From: DATKCF01 sp035513345
GTDB lineage: Bacteria; Gemmatimonadota; Gemmatimonadetes; Longimicrobiales; RSA9
NCBI GenBank assembly: GCA_035513345.1
Contig: DATKCF010000035.1
Coordinates: 62,001 to 126,000 of the forward strand
Reading direction: 5' to 3'
DNA: 64,000 bases
In this document: one piece after another, positions 53,295-61,322 of the stretch
How the letters are laid out: every line of letters starts with the position of its first letter
How positions within the stretch are numbered: the first letter of the stretch is position 1
Notes under the pieces: model-generated
The model's database searches: none
What the model was told of the DNA's origin: nothing
What the model saw: the letters and a program-made list of their open reading frames with translations, nothing else
Translations under genes and position numbers: made by a program

Positions 53295-53827
53295 TGCGGT
53301 GGCTGCTGATCGTGGGTGGTGTTCTGGTAGGCCTCGTGGCGCTGACGCTCGTTGTAGGGCTGTTGCGTCCGGCCGGGCACATTGCCGCGACGCGCGCGCA
53401 TTACGCCGCCCCGGCAGCGGAAGTCTGGGCGGCCGTTTCGGACTGGGAGCGGTGGGGCGAATGGCAACCGGAGATCCGGACGGTCGAGCGGCTGCCTGAC
53501 CGCGATGGTCATCCCGCGCTGCTGACGAGCGGCAGTTGGGGCGACATGCCGATGGAGATTCTCGAATCGGATCCGCCTCGCCGGTTCGTGACGGAAGTGG
53601 ACGGCGGCGCGTTCCGGGGCCGGTGGACGTACGAACTGGAGCCGGCGGACAACGGCACGCGTCTCACCATCACCGAGGAGGGCCAGGTTTCCAACCCGCT
53701 GTTCCGGGCGTTCATGATGTTTCACGACAACTACGCGACGATGTTCGAATACCATCGTGCGCTCGGTGAGCGCCTGAATGTGGCTGTCGTCGGCCAGGAA
53801 ATTGTAGCCACCTCAATTGAAGGCTGA
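53291..53827 (+). CDS. SRPBCC (polyketide cyclase/START-like) protein with membrane anchor
   Basis: A 178-residue protein. An N-terminal transmembrane helix (about 3-25) is followed by an SRPBCC domain: RAHYAAPAAEVWAAVSDWERW, MEILESDPPRRFVTEV, WTYELEPADNGTRLTITEEG, and a long C-terminal helix. GGAGGAGGTGA precedes the start. Proteins of this fold bind hydrophobic ligands. MarR-SRPBCC pairs are common in soil bacteria. Confidence 0.85.
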   Translation: MMRWLLIVGGVLVGLVALTLVVGLLRPAGHIAATRAHYAAPAAEVWAAVSDWERWGEWQPEIRTVERLPDRDGHPALLTSGSWGDMPMEILESDPPRRFVTEVDGGAFRGRWTYELEPADNGTRLTITEEGQVSNPLFRAFMMFHDNYATMFEYHRALGERLNVAVVGQEIVATSIEG

Positions 53828-54008
53828 GGAACCAGGGTATGTGCGAGAGGCGTCGCGGATTCGGGGCCCGATCGGAACCCATTCCGTTCCCCAGAAACCC
53901 GCCCCAGAAACCAGCCCCAGAAACGATTGCCCCTCCCCATCACCTCGCCTGACCCTCCCCGTCTCGTTATGTTCAGCCCAGACGACCCCCCAGAACGCGA
54001 GGTTGGCC

Positions 54009-54587
54009 ATGAGATTGAACGGTGTACTGCCTGTGGCATTGCTGGGCGCGGCGCTGGTCGCCTCGCCGGCTGCGGCGCAGCAGCCGGCACCGCCGGAGAT
54101 CGGCGCGGTGGCTCCGGACTTCGTGATGGAGGGTGCGACGCAGCACGGCGTTCTGCGTGACAGCGTCCGCCTGAGCGACTATGCCGGCAAGACGGTCGTC
54201 CTGGCGTTCTTCTTCAGGGTCCGGACACGCGGCTGAACGATTCAAATGCACGCGTACCGTGATCAGTACGCGCAGGTGTTCAACGGCGGCCAGGACGTGG
54301 TCCTGATCGCGATCAGCTCGGATCCTGTGGAAGCGCAGGCCAGCTGGATGAAGGACGACCAGTTCCAGTTCGTGATGGCGAGTGACGCGAATGGCGAAGC
54401 GTCACGTGCCTACGGCTCGTTCAACGAGGAACGGGAGAGTGTGGGCGGCCGCAACCTGTTCGTGATCGGACCGGATGGCCGGATCGCGCACCGGGCGCTG
54501 CCCTTCCGGGAGGTCGATGCGCAGGCGTACGAGGATCTCGGTGCGGCGATCCGCCGGCTGATCCCGCCGCCCGACCCCGGCAACTGA
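54009..54587 (+). CDS. Peroxiredoxin-like protein with in-frame TGA at the active-site cysteine (candidate selenoprotein)
   Basis: Read through one TGA, the gene gives 192 residues: a signal peptide (about 1-23), then a thioredoxin-fold AhpC/TSA domain with APDFVMEG, LSDYAGKTVVLAFFF, the active-site stretch RTRG-TGA-TIQMHAYRDQY, VVLIAISSDPVEAQASW and LFVIGPDGRIAHRALPF. The TGA (54234-54236, codon 76) falls exactly where homologues carry the peroxidatic cysteine of the GCT motif, and the frame is the same before and after it. A perfect 7-bp hairpin lies at the right distance downstream for a bacterial SECIS. The start ATG has GAGG seven bases upstream. Alternative: a nonsense mutation. Confidence 0.75.
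54234..54272 (+). promoter_or_regulatory. SECIS-like hairpin after the in-frame TGA
   Basis: CGCGTAC (54251-54257) pairs perfectly with GTACGCG (54266-54272) around the 8-base loop CGTGATCA. The loop begins 21 bases after the TGA and has GU at its second and third positions. Distance, stem length and the loop G fit bacterial SECIS elements read by SelB. Confidence 0.55.
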
Positions 54588-54643
54588 AGCGCAGGGTTCC
54601 CACCCGGCGCCGGCCGGCACGATCCGTGTCGCTGGCGCCATGA

Positions 54644-54681
54644 CAGAGGCCACGCCCCCATCGCTGGCGGCGTGGCCTCTG
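54644..54681. terminator. Perfect 13-bp hairpin between convergent genes
   Basis: CAGAGGCCACGCC (54644-54656) and GGCGTGGCCTCTG (54669-54681) are exact reverse complements with a 12-base loop. It lies between the peroxiredoxin stop and the sulfatase stop. There is no T run. Likely a bidirectional terminator. Confidence 0.65.
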
Positions 54682-54725
54682 AACATCCAGCCTCGAGCGA
54701 TCGAGCATCGAGCGGCCCCTCTGCG

Positions 54726-56258
54726 TTACCTGCCGGGCCCGAGCCCGAGCGCGGCAAGCGCCAGTCTGCCCAGTTCGTTCCTGAGGGAATCGACCACGCC
54801 AGCCATCCGTGGGTCGGCGGCCAGGTTCCGCGTCTCGAGCGAATCGGTGTGCAGGTCGTACAGCTCGTCCTCGTGTTGCGTCCAGTGGATATACTTGTAG
54901 CGGTCGGTCCGGATGGCTCTGTAGTCCATGTCGACGAGCCACGGCATCGGGTTCTCGTACGTGTAGAATTCGACGAGCACGGATCTGCGCCAGCCCGCTG
55001 TGTCGCCTGACAGGAGTGGCAGGAGCGAGCGGCCCTGGATGTGCTCGCCGATCTCCGCGTTTGCGATGTCGAGCAGTGTCGGCGCGATGTCAATGGACAG
55101 CGCGAGCGCGTCGCTGTGCGAACCCGCTTCGATCATCGGCGGGTAGCGGATGAGGAGCGGGCTGCGGATGGCCTCGTCATACGGCATGCGTCGTTCGATC
55201 GAGAAGCCGTGTTCGCCGAAGAAGTAGCCGTTGTCGCTCGTGAACAGGATGACGGTCTGGTCGAGGATGCCACGTTCATCGAGGAGGGCGACAATGCGGC
55301 CGATCCCTTCGTCGACGGACAGCAGCATCTCGGCGCGGCGCCGGATCGTCTCATCGCCCGTCAGCGGATCGAGGAAGTCCTGTCCGAATGAACCGGTGAT
55401 CTCGTCGCTCGCGCGAAAGCGCAGTGCATTGCGCGAGGCTTCGCTCTGCAGTTCGTCGACGGTCTCCGGCACGTTGGCGCGCCGAGGAAAGACGTGGTCA
55501 TCGTAGCGGCCCGCGTGCCGATCGGCGGGGATGTAGACCATTGGGTAGTCGAGGTCGACGGAACCGTCGTCGAGCTGGTGTGCGTCGGGATGTATTGCCT
55601 TGTGGCTGAGCATCACGAAGAACGGCCGCTCGTGATCTGCTCCGATGAAACGCAGTGCGCGTTCGGTCAGGATATCCGTGACGTAGCCGGTCGCAGTCGT
55701 ACGCGCACCGTTCTCGTACAGTACGGGATCGATGATGCGACCCTGGCCGGGAAGCGCGACCCAGTAGTCGAAGCCGGGCCTGGGCGTCGGGTCGTTCCCC
55801 ATGTGCCATTTCCCGACGAATGCGGTCTCGTAGCCCGCTCGCTGAAGTGCCTGTGGAAACGTGTTCAACCGGTGACTGGCACGGTCCCGTGCGACGTTGT
55901 CGATGATGCCGTGGCGCGACGGATACTGTCCCGTCAGGAGGCTCGCGCGATTGGGCGAGCACAGTGGCACCGCGTGGAACGCGCTCGTGAACATCAGCCC
56001 CTCGCTGGCGAGTCGGTCGATGCCGGGCGTTTCCACGTACGGATGGCCGCCGAGTCCGAACTCGTCCCACCGCATGTCATCGACGAGTATGACGACGATG
56101 TTCGGCTGCGCTCCCGTCGCACCCGCTGTTGCGGACCCGGCGGTATCCGTCGGCGTGGCATCGCTGTCCGGTTCGCCGTCCGCTTCGCTCGCACCGCCGC
56201 AACCGGCGAGCATGGCCGCAACGACGAAGACTGCCGTGCCACGAATCGTGCTGCTCAC
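54726..56258 (-). CDS. Sulfatase (alkaline-phosphatase superfamily), lipoprotein
   Basis: A 510-residue S1-type sulfatase. The formylglycine cysteine is in VPLCSPNRASLLTG (CxPxR type). Metal-binding parts are NIVVILVDDMRWDE at the start and FTSDNGYFFGEHG later; FVGKWHMGNDPTPRPGFD is also diagnostic. A lipoprotein signal ends in AAMLAGC. The GTG at 56258 has AGGAGG seven bases upstream; an ATG at 56279 that overlaps the previous stop would add seven residues. It removes sulfate from an unknown, probably polysaccharide, substrate outside the cytoplasm. It needs an anaerobic-type or FGE maturase encoded elsewhere. Confidence 0.92.
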   Translation of the reverse strand: MSSTIRGTAVFVVAAMLAGCGGASEADGEPDSDATPTDTAGSATAGATGAQPNIVVILVDDMRWDEFGLGGHPYVETPGIDRLASEGLMFTSAFHAVPLCSPNRASLLTGQYPSRHGIIDNVARDRASHRLNTFPQALQRAGYETAFVGKWHMGNDPTPRPGFDYWVALPGQGRIIDPVLYENGARTTATGYVTDILTERALRFIGADHERPFFVMLSHKAIHPDAHQLDDGSVDLDYPMVYIPADRHAGRYDDHVFPRRANVPETVDELQSEASRNALRFRASDEITGSFGQDFLDPLTGDETIRRRAEMLLSVDEGIGRIVALLDERGILDQTVILFTSDNGYFFGEHGFSIERRMPYDEAIRSPLLIRYPPMIEAGSHSDALALSIDIAPTLLDIANAEIGEHIQGRSLLPLLSGDTAGWRRSVLVEFYTYENPMPWLVDMDYRAIRTDRYKYIHWTQHEDELYDLHTDSLETRNLAADPRMAGVVDSLRNELGRLALAALGLGPGR

Positions 56259-56275
56259 GGTGTCGCCTCCTCTGT

Positions 56276-57517
56276 TCATTCGCGACCGCCGCGCTCGCGG
56301 ATCAGTTTCATGGCGGCCGGACTGGTGAAGGATCGGTCGTGGAACTGCTCACCCCATGCGAGTGGTGTGACGTCTCTGTACTCGTGCATCGATTCGTCAT
56401 CGACGAAACGCAACCGCTTGCGCAGGGACGCGCGAAGGTTGGGGTCCGCGCCATGGTCGAGCAACAGTCGGGCGAACTGATCGGTGCGGCGCAGACGTTG
56501 ACTCTGGACGACAACGCAGCCGAACAACGGCGAATGGCCGCCGAACCCCGCGTCATCGACGGCAGCCTTCACGTTGACGTCGGCACCGCGCGCGATCAGC
56601 CACTCCGCCAGCTCCGGCTCGTCGTAGTCGACGCACATGTGCAGCAGCGTGGCGCCGGCCAGCGGCGTCGCGTGCAGCGCGAGCGATTCGTCTGCATCGC
56701 AGCCGACTGCCGGTGGAAAGATTTCGGTATGCGAGTACGTTCGGCCGAGCAGGTCCGGGTCACGGCGCAGATGCGCCTCGAGCAGGTCGACCCGGCCTCG
56801 GTGAACTGCGACTGGCGCCGTGTCCGGCAGTTCGATGCCATGCCGCGCGAACATCTCGAGGCAGCCGTGCTTGCCGGTGGGATTGCGGCAGTAGGTCTGG
56901 AGGACCAGCGCGACGGGCGCCAGCCGGTCGCCGTTTTCGTCGGCCAGTTCGGCGCCCAGCTCCAGCAGGAACGCCAGGCCTTCCGCGTTCAGGGTTTCCG
57001 CCGGACCCATGACGGCACCCGGCTGAGGGCGCGCTCCCATGTCGTACAGCCGGCGAGCCGTCGAGATCTGCCCCTGTAGCGCCGCACGGTTGAACGCGAA
57101 ATCGAGGTCCTCGGCGCCGAGATCCCGCAGCATTGCAACGATCGTGTTGCGCCCGAGATTCGCCGCGTACGACATGGGCGGGCCCCAGTTGCCCTTCACG
57201 CCGCGAGCATCTTCGTGCAGCAGCGCCGGCTGCCCGGTAACGAGTTTCCGGACCTCCGCCGCGTCGTCGCGCCAGATCGCGTCGATGAGCCTGCAAGCCG
57301 TCACGAGCCGCGGCCAGCTCGCGACGCCGTACGCCCTGGCCAGCGCGAGCTGCGCGTCCGCCAGCCTTGCCGAGCCCGGCGCGATTGCGGCCGGGTGGTT
57401 CTGTGAGAACAGCGTCACAGCGCGCGCATCGCCTGCGCGCAGAAGCCGCAGCAGGTCCTTCGCCTGGTGCCTGAGCTGTTCGAGGTCCGGACGGACGGGG
57501 ACGTGCAGGTCGGGCAT
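56276..57517 (-). CDS. Ankyrin-repeat protein
   Basis: A 413-residue protein with no signal peptide. The N-terminus (DLEQLRHQAKDLLRLLRAGD) matches a bacterial family where ankyrin repeats follow a short helical head. Repeats are visible as NRAALQGQISTARRLYDMGA, GATLLHMCVDYDEPELAEWL and ARLLLDHGADPNLRASLRKR. AAGGAGG lies seven bases before the ATG. Its stop overlaps or abuts the sulfatase start, so the two are coupled. A protein-binding role is probable; the partner is unknown. Confidence 0.85.
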   Translation of the reverse strand: MPDLHVPVRPDLEQLRHQAKDLLRLLRAGDARAVTLFSQNHPAAIAPGSARLADAQLALARAYGVASWPRLVTACRLIDAIWRDDAAEVRKLVTGQPALLHEDARGVKGNWGPPMSYAANLGRNTIVAMLRDLGAEDLDFAFNRAALQGQISTARRLYDMGARPQPGAVMGPAETLNAEGLAFLLELGAELADENGDRLAPVALVLQTYCRNPTGKHGCLEMFARHGIELPDTAPVAVHRGRVDLLEAHLRRDPDLLGRTYSHTEIFPPAVGCDADESLALHATPLAGATLLHMCVDYDEPELAEWLIARGADVNVKAAVDDAGFGGHSPLFGCVVVQSQRLRRTDQFARLLLDHGADPNLRASLRKRLRFVDDESMHEYRDVTPLAWGEQFHDRSFTSPAAMKLIRERGGRE

Positions 57518-57690
57518 GACAAACCTCCTTGCCGTAATGCCCGGTGTCCGCTGCTATCGGGCGAAAGGAGGTTCGTTATCGAACCCTGGACTCTGCCGGC
57601 TCAGGTGGACTCGGTCCTGTCCGCGGACGGGCGGCGCCCTGCTGCGCCGGAAATCCCGTCCAGGATACGGTTGTCCGCGGCGGGACGCTA

Positions 57691-57715
57691 TCCCCCGTGT
57701 CCCCATTCTGCGGTT
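57691..57715. repeat. 25-base direct repeat, copy 1
   Basis: TCCCCC(G/A)TGTCCCCATTCTGC(G/A)GTT occurs here and at 58342-58366 with two differences; a shorter third copy (CTCCCCATTCTGCTGTTG) starts at 58371. All are in the same spacer and orientation. Confidence 0.7.
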
Positions 57716-57759
57716 GGTGTCCTCTGGCCGGTTGCCGCGCCGGGCGGGGGAACGGGCCC

Positions 57760-57817
57760 GGAGAGGGAGATGGGTCGGACGATGGAGGCGGAGCGTTGAC
57801 GGGCAGGGATCAGGGGC
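57760..57817. repeat. GA-rich intergenic repeat, copy 2
   Basis: GGAGAGGGAG, GAGGCGGAG and TTGACGGGCAGGGAT occur in the same order as in 49677-49739. Between copies the middle part is diverged. Confidence 0.55.
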
Positions 57818-58341
57818 TGCTGGATGCACGAAGCCGGGGGGACCCATCGTCGTGTCTTGAATTCAGTTTAAATTAAAGGCTCTTCCGACTTTGGCATGGG
57901 TTGTTTCGAGTCCGCCGCTATCGAACGCGCTGGCCGGCCTGGCTGCATACCGGCCGCGTACACTCCAGAGTGGTTCGTCACCGCTGGCTGCACGCGCCGG
58001 CGCAACGTGAACCTTGCCCCAAACCGGCATCTGCCGGGCGCGGGGCAACATTGACTGTTGCTGGAGCGGTGAATCATACCCCGCCCGTCCCGCTCAAACG
58101 AGCCGGGGCAAACCCGACACCTCCATGCACCGTCAGAATTACCCCACACTTGAGAAATGCCGCTCTGGGGAAAGGTCCACGTCACGCCGCGACCGGATCG
58201 GCCCAGGAAACCGGTGCCCCTGCCCGGCCGACAGGACCCATGGCGGCCCCGTCCCACTGCGACGGAATGAACCCACGCCGAAGCCGGAAGCGCCAGTTGA
58301 AAGAACCCCCTTGGCCGTTCATCCCCCCATCGCGGTCCGGA

Positions 58342-58366
58342 TCCCCCATGTCCCCATTCTGCAGTT
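58342..58366. repeat. 25-base direct repeat, copy 2
   Basis: Second copy of the repeat at 57691-57715, ending about 35 bases before the stop of the TlpA-like gene (58402). Confidence 0.7.
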
Positions 58367-58401
58367 CAGCCCTCCCCATTCTGCTGTTGCCGACCTGCTG
58401 T

Positions 58402-58908
58402 TTACTGCGATCCGAGCAGCCTGCCGAGCGTTTCGACGATGGGCTGGTGCTCGCCGGTGCCGGTGTAGGCGACCTTGCCCGCGGCATCGAGGATGACGAC
58501 GTACGAGGTTGTGGGGGCCATGAACGCGCGAACGGCTGCACCGCGACGGTCGTAGTAGACGGGACCGACGGCCGGGTGCTCGTCGAGGTGTCGCTGGATC
58601 CTGCGAGGCGTCTGATTGACGCCGACACCGATGATGATGAAGCCGACGCTGTCACCGAAGCGCTGCTTCGCGGCCTGGAGCCGGGGTTCGAGCGCTTCGC
58701 AGAGCGCGCACCATGTTGCCCAGAACTCGACGAGCGTAGGTCTGGCCTGGATGACCGTCGTCAGGTTCACGGTGTTGCCCTCGAGGTCCTCGACCTCGAC
58801 CGCGGCGGGCGTCGAGCCGACCGGCAGTCCGATGTCCTGCGCGGCTGCCGGTGCGACACCGAGCGCGAGCATGACGACGATCGCCGTCAGATCCATCTTC
58901 GAAACCAT
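58402..58908 (-). CDS. TlpA-like thioredoxin-fold protein
   Basis: A 168-residue exported thiol protein. A signal peptide covers about residues 1-23 (cleavage near AAAQD). The thioredoxin active site is EFWATWCALCEAL (C67, C70). The cis-proline region APTTSYVVILDAAG is intact, and VGVNQTPRRIQRHLDEH is a typical TlpA insertion. The start ATG shares a base with the stop of the DsbD-like gene upstream, which supplies reducing power across the membrane. Target proteins unknown, possibly cytochrome c apoproteins. Confidence 0.88.
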   Translation of the reverse strand: MVSKMDLTAIVVMLALGVAPAAAQDIGLPVGSTPAAVEVEDLEGNTVNLTTVIQARPTLVEFWATWCALCEALEPRLQAAKQRFGDSVGFIIIGVGVNQTPRRIQRHLDEHPAVGPVYYDRRGAAVRAFMAPTTSYVVILDAAGKVAYTGTGEHQPIVETLGRLLGSQ

Positions 58909-59639
58909 CAGAACACCATTCCCATCTGAATGAAGTAGTACTCGGCCATTGCGATCAGAATCAGACCGGCGATCCTCTTGGCCCATACCATCCACCGCCC
59001 GGACTGCGGCAGTTTCGCGAGGCTGCCGGATGAAAGGCCGACCACGATGAGAAGCGCGGTCATGCCGATCGAGAACACGAACAGGTATATGAAGCCGAGG
59101 ATGGCACTCTGTGTCGCGGCCACGAACGTGAGCACGGCGGCGAATGCGGGCGCGCCGCAGGGCGCCGCGACGACGCCGGACGTCGCGCCGAGCGCGAAAA
59201 CGGCGGGGAACGAGCCACCCTTCATGCCGCCGGCCCATTCAGCGAGTCGGCCCGGCACGTTGATCGGAATGACATCCAGCATGGCCAGTCCGAAAACGAG
59301 CAGCAGGTTCCCTATGGCGAAGCGGGCCCACGGATTGGATGCGACGGTCCCGAAGAGGGAGCCGGTGAGGCCCGCGATGAGGCCCATGGTCGCGTACAGC
59401 AGGGCGAGACCGGCGACGTAGGTCAGCGTCAGGCCGACAGTTCGACCCCGCGATGCGCCGGATTGTGCGCTCCCGCCGATGAGGCCGACGGTGATCGGGA
59501 TCATGGGATAGATGCATGGCGTCAGGCTGGTGAGAACGCCCGCGCCGAAGAGAGTCGCAATCGAGAGGAACGGCCGCTGCTGAAGCGCATTGGCGAGGCC
59601 ACCACCATCCTGGGCCACGATGTCGAGGAGTGCGATCAC
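58908..59639 (-). CDS. DsbD/CcdA-like thiol-disulfide interchange membrane protein
   Basis: A 243-residue protein with about seven to eight transmembrane helices and the two redox cysteines of the family: C42 in SLTPCIYPMIPIT and C161 in VAAPCGAPAFAAVL. These move electrons from cytoplasmic thioredoxin to periplasmic partners. The GTG at 59639 overlaps the stop of the upstream small gene (GTGA). It is shorter than full DsbD because the soluble domains are absent; the TlpA protein encoded next fills that role. Confidence 0.88.
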   Translation of the reverse strand: MIALLDIVAQDGGGLANALQQRPFLSIATLFGAGVLTSLTPCIYPMIPITVGLIGGSAQSGASRGRTVGLTLTYVAGLALLYATMGLIAGLTGSLFGTVASNPWARFAIGNLLLVFGLAMLDVIPINVPGRLAEWAGGMKGGSFPAVFALGATSGVVAAPCGAPAFAAVLTFVAATQSAILGFIYLFVFSIGMTALLIVVGLSSGSLAKLPQSGRWMVWAKRIAGLILIAMAEYYFIQMGMVF

Positions 59640-59893
59640 GACGGCCGGCGGCGGATGATCCGATATGCGATGAGCAGCAGGATCGCGCCGAAGGTGGCGA
59701 CGCCGATGCTGCGGAGATCGAAGCCGGTGACCCCACGCCAGCCGAGACGGTTGCTGATGGCGCCGCCGATCATCGCGCCCGCGATGCCGATCAGCACGGT
59801 CACAATGAGGCCGCCGGGGTCCTTGCCCGGCATGATGTACTTGGCCAGGGCGCCGACGATCAGGCCGAGGCCGATCCATCCGAGTACGGTCAT
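59636..59893 (-). CDS. YeaQ/YmgE-type small membrane protein
   Basis: An 85-residue protein of the GlsB/YeaQ/YmgE family (formerly 'transglycosylase-associated'). Three hydrophobic stretches: WIGLGLIVGALAKYIMPG, GLIVTVLIGIAGAMIGG and TFGAILLLIAYRII. The motif GKDPGG is typical. The family is often stress-induced; its biochemical function is unknown. It lies 16 bases after luxC, and its stop overlaps the next start. Confidence 0.85.
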   Translation of the reverse strand: MTVLGWIGLGLIVGALAKYIMPGKDPGGLIVTVLIGIAGAMIGGAISNRLGWRGVTGFDLRSIGVATFGAILLLIAYRIIRRRPS

Positions 59894-59909
59894 TCCAGGT
59901 TGCAGCCAG

Positions 59910-61322
59910 TCATTCGGTTTCCAGGTCTACCCATGTAACCAGTTCGCGCAGCGGCCCGGCGCCATCGTGGTGCCAGGTCGACGGCGGCCAGGGCATGCTG
60001 CGGAAATCAGTGATCCGCGTGGCACCCGCGTCGGCCAGCTTTCTGGCCAGTTCGTCGGTCCGGTCGCCCTGGCCTTCGATCGCCACTGTCTGTATGAACC
60101 CGCGGAGCGGTGCAATCAGTTCCGGCGCATCCTCGAGCCGATCGATCTGCTTGACGCGGACGGTCCGGTTCAGGCACGACGGTTCGAAGGCCGTATCGGC
60201 GTCGCGGATCACGGTCCAGGTGGCGCCGCTGCCTTCGAACAGCGACACGTCTTCACCCGCGATCGAGCGAAACTCGGCGCGCGTCCGCACATCATGAATG
60301 GCGGCTGCTTCCGCCGCGTCCATTGACCCGCGCGGTAACTCCTGCTCGAGCGCGTCGAGCGCCCGGCCAAGCATTGCGGCGAACGCATCGACGTCCACGG
60401 CGGCGCGCTCGACCCACACGACATGGGGCGAAACGCAGCCCTGCTGGTCGAACATCGCCACGGCCCATGCGACACGAGCCGCCGTCACCCTCGCCGCGGT
60501 CTCCAATGCGAGCGATTCACGGCCGACAAGCCCGACTGAAGCGCGCGGGCCATGCTCGATGATGCGGACCCGGGCCGGCGCCCGCTCCCGGATCGACCGG
60601 ACCGTCTCGGCCGAGCCATACACAACGATGGTGTCCGCCGCCGCGATCGCTTCATCTTCGACGGTCGAGTGGCCGCCTGGCCAGTGCGCGACCGCGAGTG
60701 CGTCCGCGAGCAGCGGCCGCACGTCTGCCAGAGCCCTTGCGAACAGAACACTGAGCAGCGGCTCGCCTGCGGCCGTCTTGGCGAGCGTCGGTGCCCGCAC
60801 GAGCAGCGATCTCACGATCGATGTCACCGCCACACCCGGCACATTGCCGGAGCCGATGTGGAGTGCGAGCCGCGGCGGCACGGCCATTGTCCTGATTGCG
60901 GTACCGTGCATGGGCACGAACCGTTCCAGTGCGTCGTCCGGTATCTCTCGATCGAGCAGGTCCCGCAGTACGGGCGAGGTCCAGTCCCGGGTTGCGCGGT
61001 CGAGCACGAGACGGACCATCGCGGGTGAGTACCCGGTCGCTGCGGGCAGCGCGTACTCGGCGATCCGGCCCAGAGGATCGTCCGCGTCGGCAAGCCGGCT
61101 GGACGCGGCGTCGATTGCAGCCACGATGTCGCCCGGACGCATGCTCCGTATGGCAGCACCGCCCACTTCAACCAGCCTTGCCGCGATGCGCGTGAGCGCG
61201 CCGCCATTCAACACGGGAAACCGGAGTCGAACGGCTGTGGCGCCGTACTCGCGAACATCCCAGCGGTCGACGTCGTCATCGGTCAGGCCGGGCAGATGGA
61301 ACGCGTCGATCGGGTCGGTCAC
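59910..61322 (-). CDS. luxC: LuxC-type acyl-CoA/acyl-protein reductase
   Basis: Reduces a fatty acyl thioester to a fatty aldehyde with NADPH. The 470-residue protein has the active-site cysteine C296 in FDQQGCVSPH and the nucleotide-binding stretch HIGSGNVPGVAV. SLLVRAPTLAKTAAGEPLL and AHWPGGHSTVED are family phrases. The GTG at 61322 overlaps the luxE stop (GTGA). Length is normal for LuxC. No luciferase (luxAB) genes are in the window, so the aldehyde must serve another purpose. Confidence 0.92.
   Translation of the reverse strand: MTDPIDAFHLPGLTDDDVDRWDVREYGATAVRLRFPVLNGGALTRIAARLVEVGGAAIRSMRPGDIVAAIDAASSRLADADDPLGRIAEYALPAATGYSPAMVRLVLDRATRDWTSPVLRDLLDREIPDDALERFVPMHGTAIRTMAVPPRLALHIGSGNVPGVAVTSIVRSLLVRAPTLAKTAAGEPLLSVLFARALADVRPLLADALAVAHWPGGHSTVEDEAIAAADTIVVYGSAETVRSIRERAPARVRIIEHGPRASVGLVGRESLALETAARVTAARVAWAVAMFDQQGCVSPHVVWVERAAVDVDAFAAMLGRALDALEQELPRGSMDAAEAAAIHDVRTRAEFRSIAGEDVSLFEGSGATWTVIRDADTAFEPSCLNRTVRVKQIDRLEDAPELIAPLRGFIQTVAIEGQGDRTDELARKLADAGATRITDFRSMPWPPSTWHHDGAGPLRELVTWVDLETE

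Larger units (their letters stand above)
57518..58401. other. 884-bp gene-free spacer with several dispersed repeats
   Basis: No credible gene on either strand. It contains a GA-rich repeat (57760-57817), a 25-base repeat (57691 and 58342), a half copy of the TTCG hairpin element (GTGGTTCGTCAC at 57970-57981) and one AT-rich island (57857-57877, TTGAATTCAGTTTAAATTAAA) that may carry the promoter of the ankyrin gene. Confidence 0.6.

Noticed and set aside
54009..54236. Two separate small genes or a simple pseudogene instead of one peroxiredoxin gene
   Set aside because: Both parts are in the same frame with conserved sequence up to and just beyond the TGA, no other damage is seen, and the second part lacks its own ribosome-binding site. 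A nonsense mutation cannot be fully excluded.
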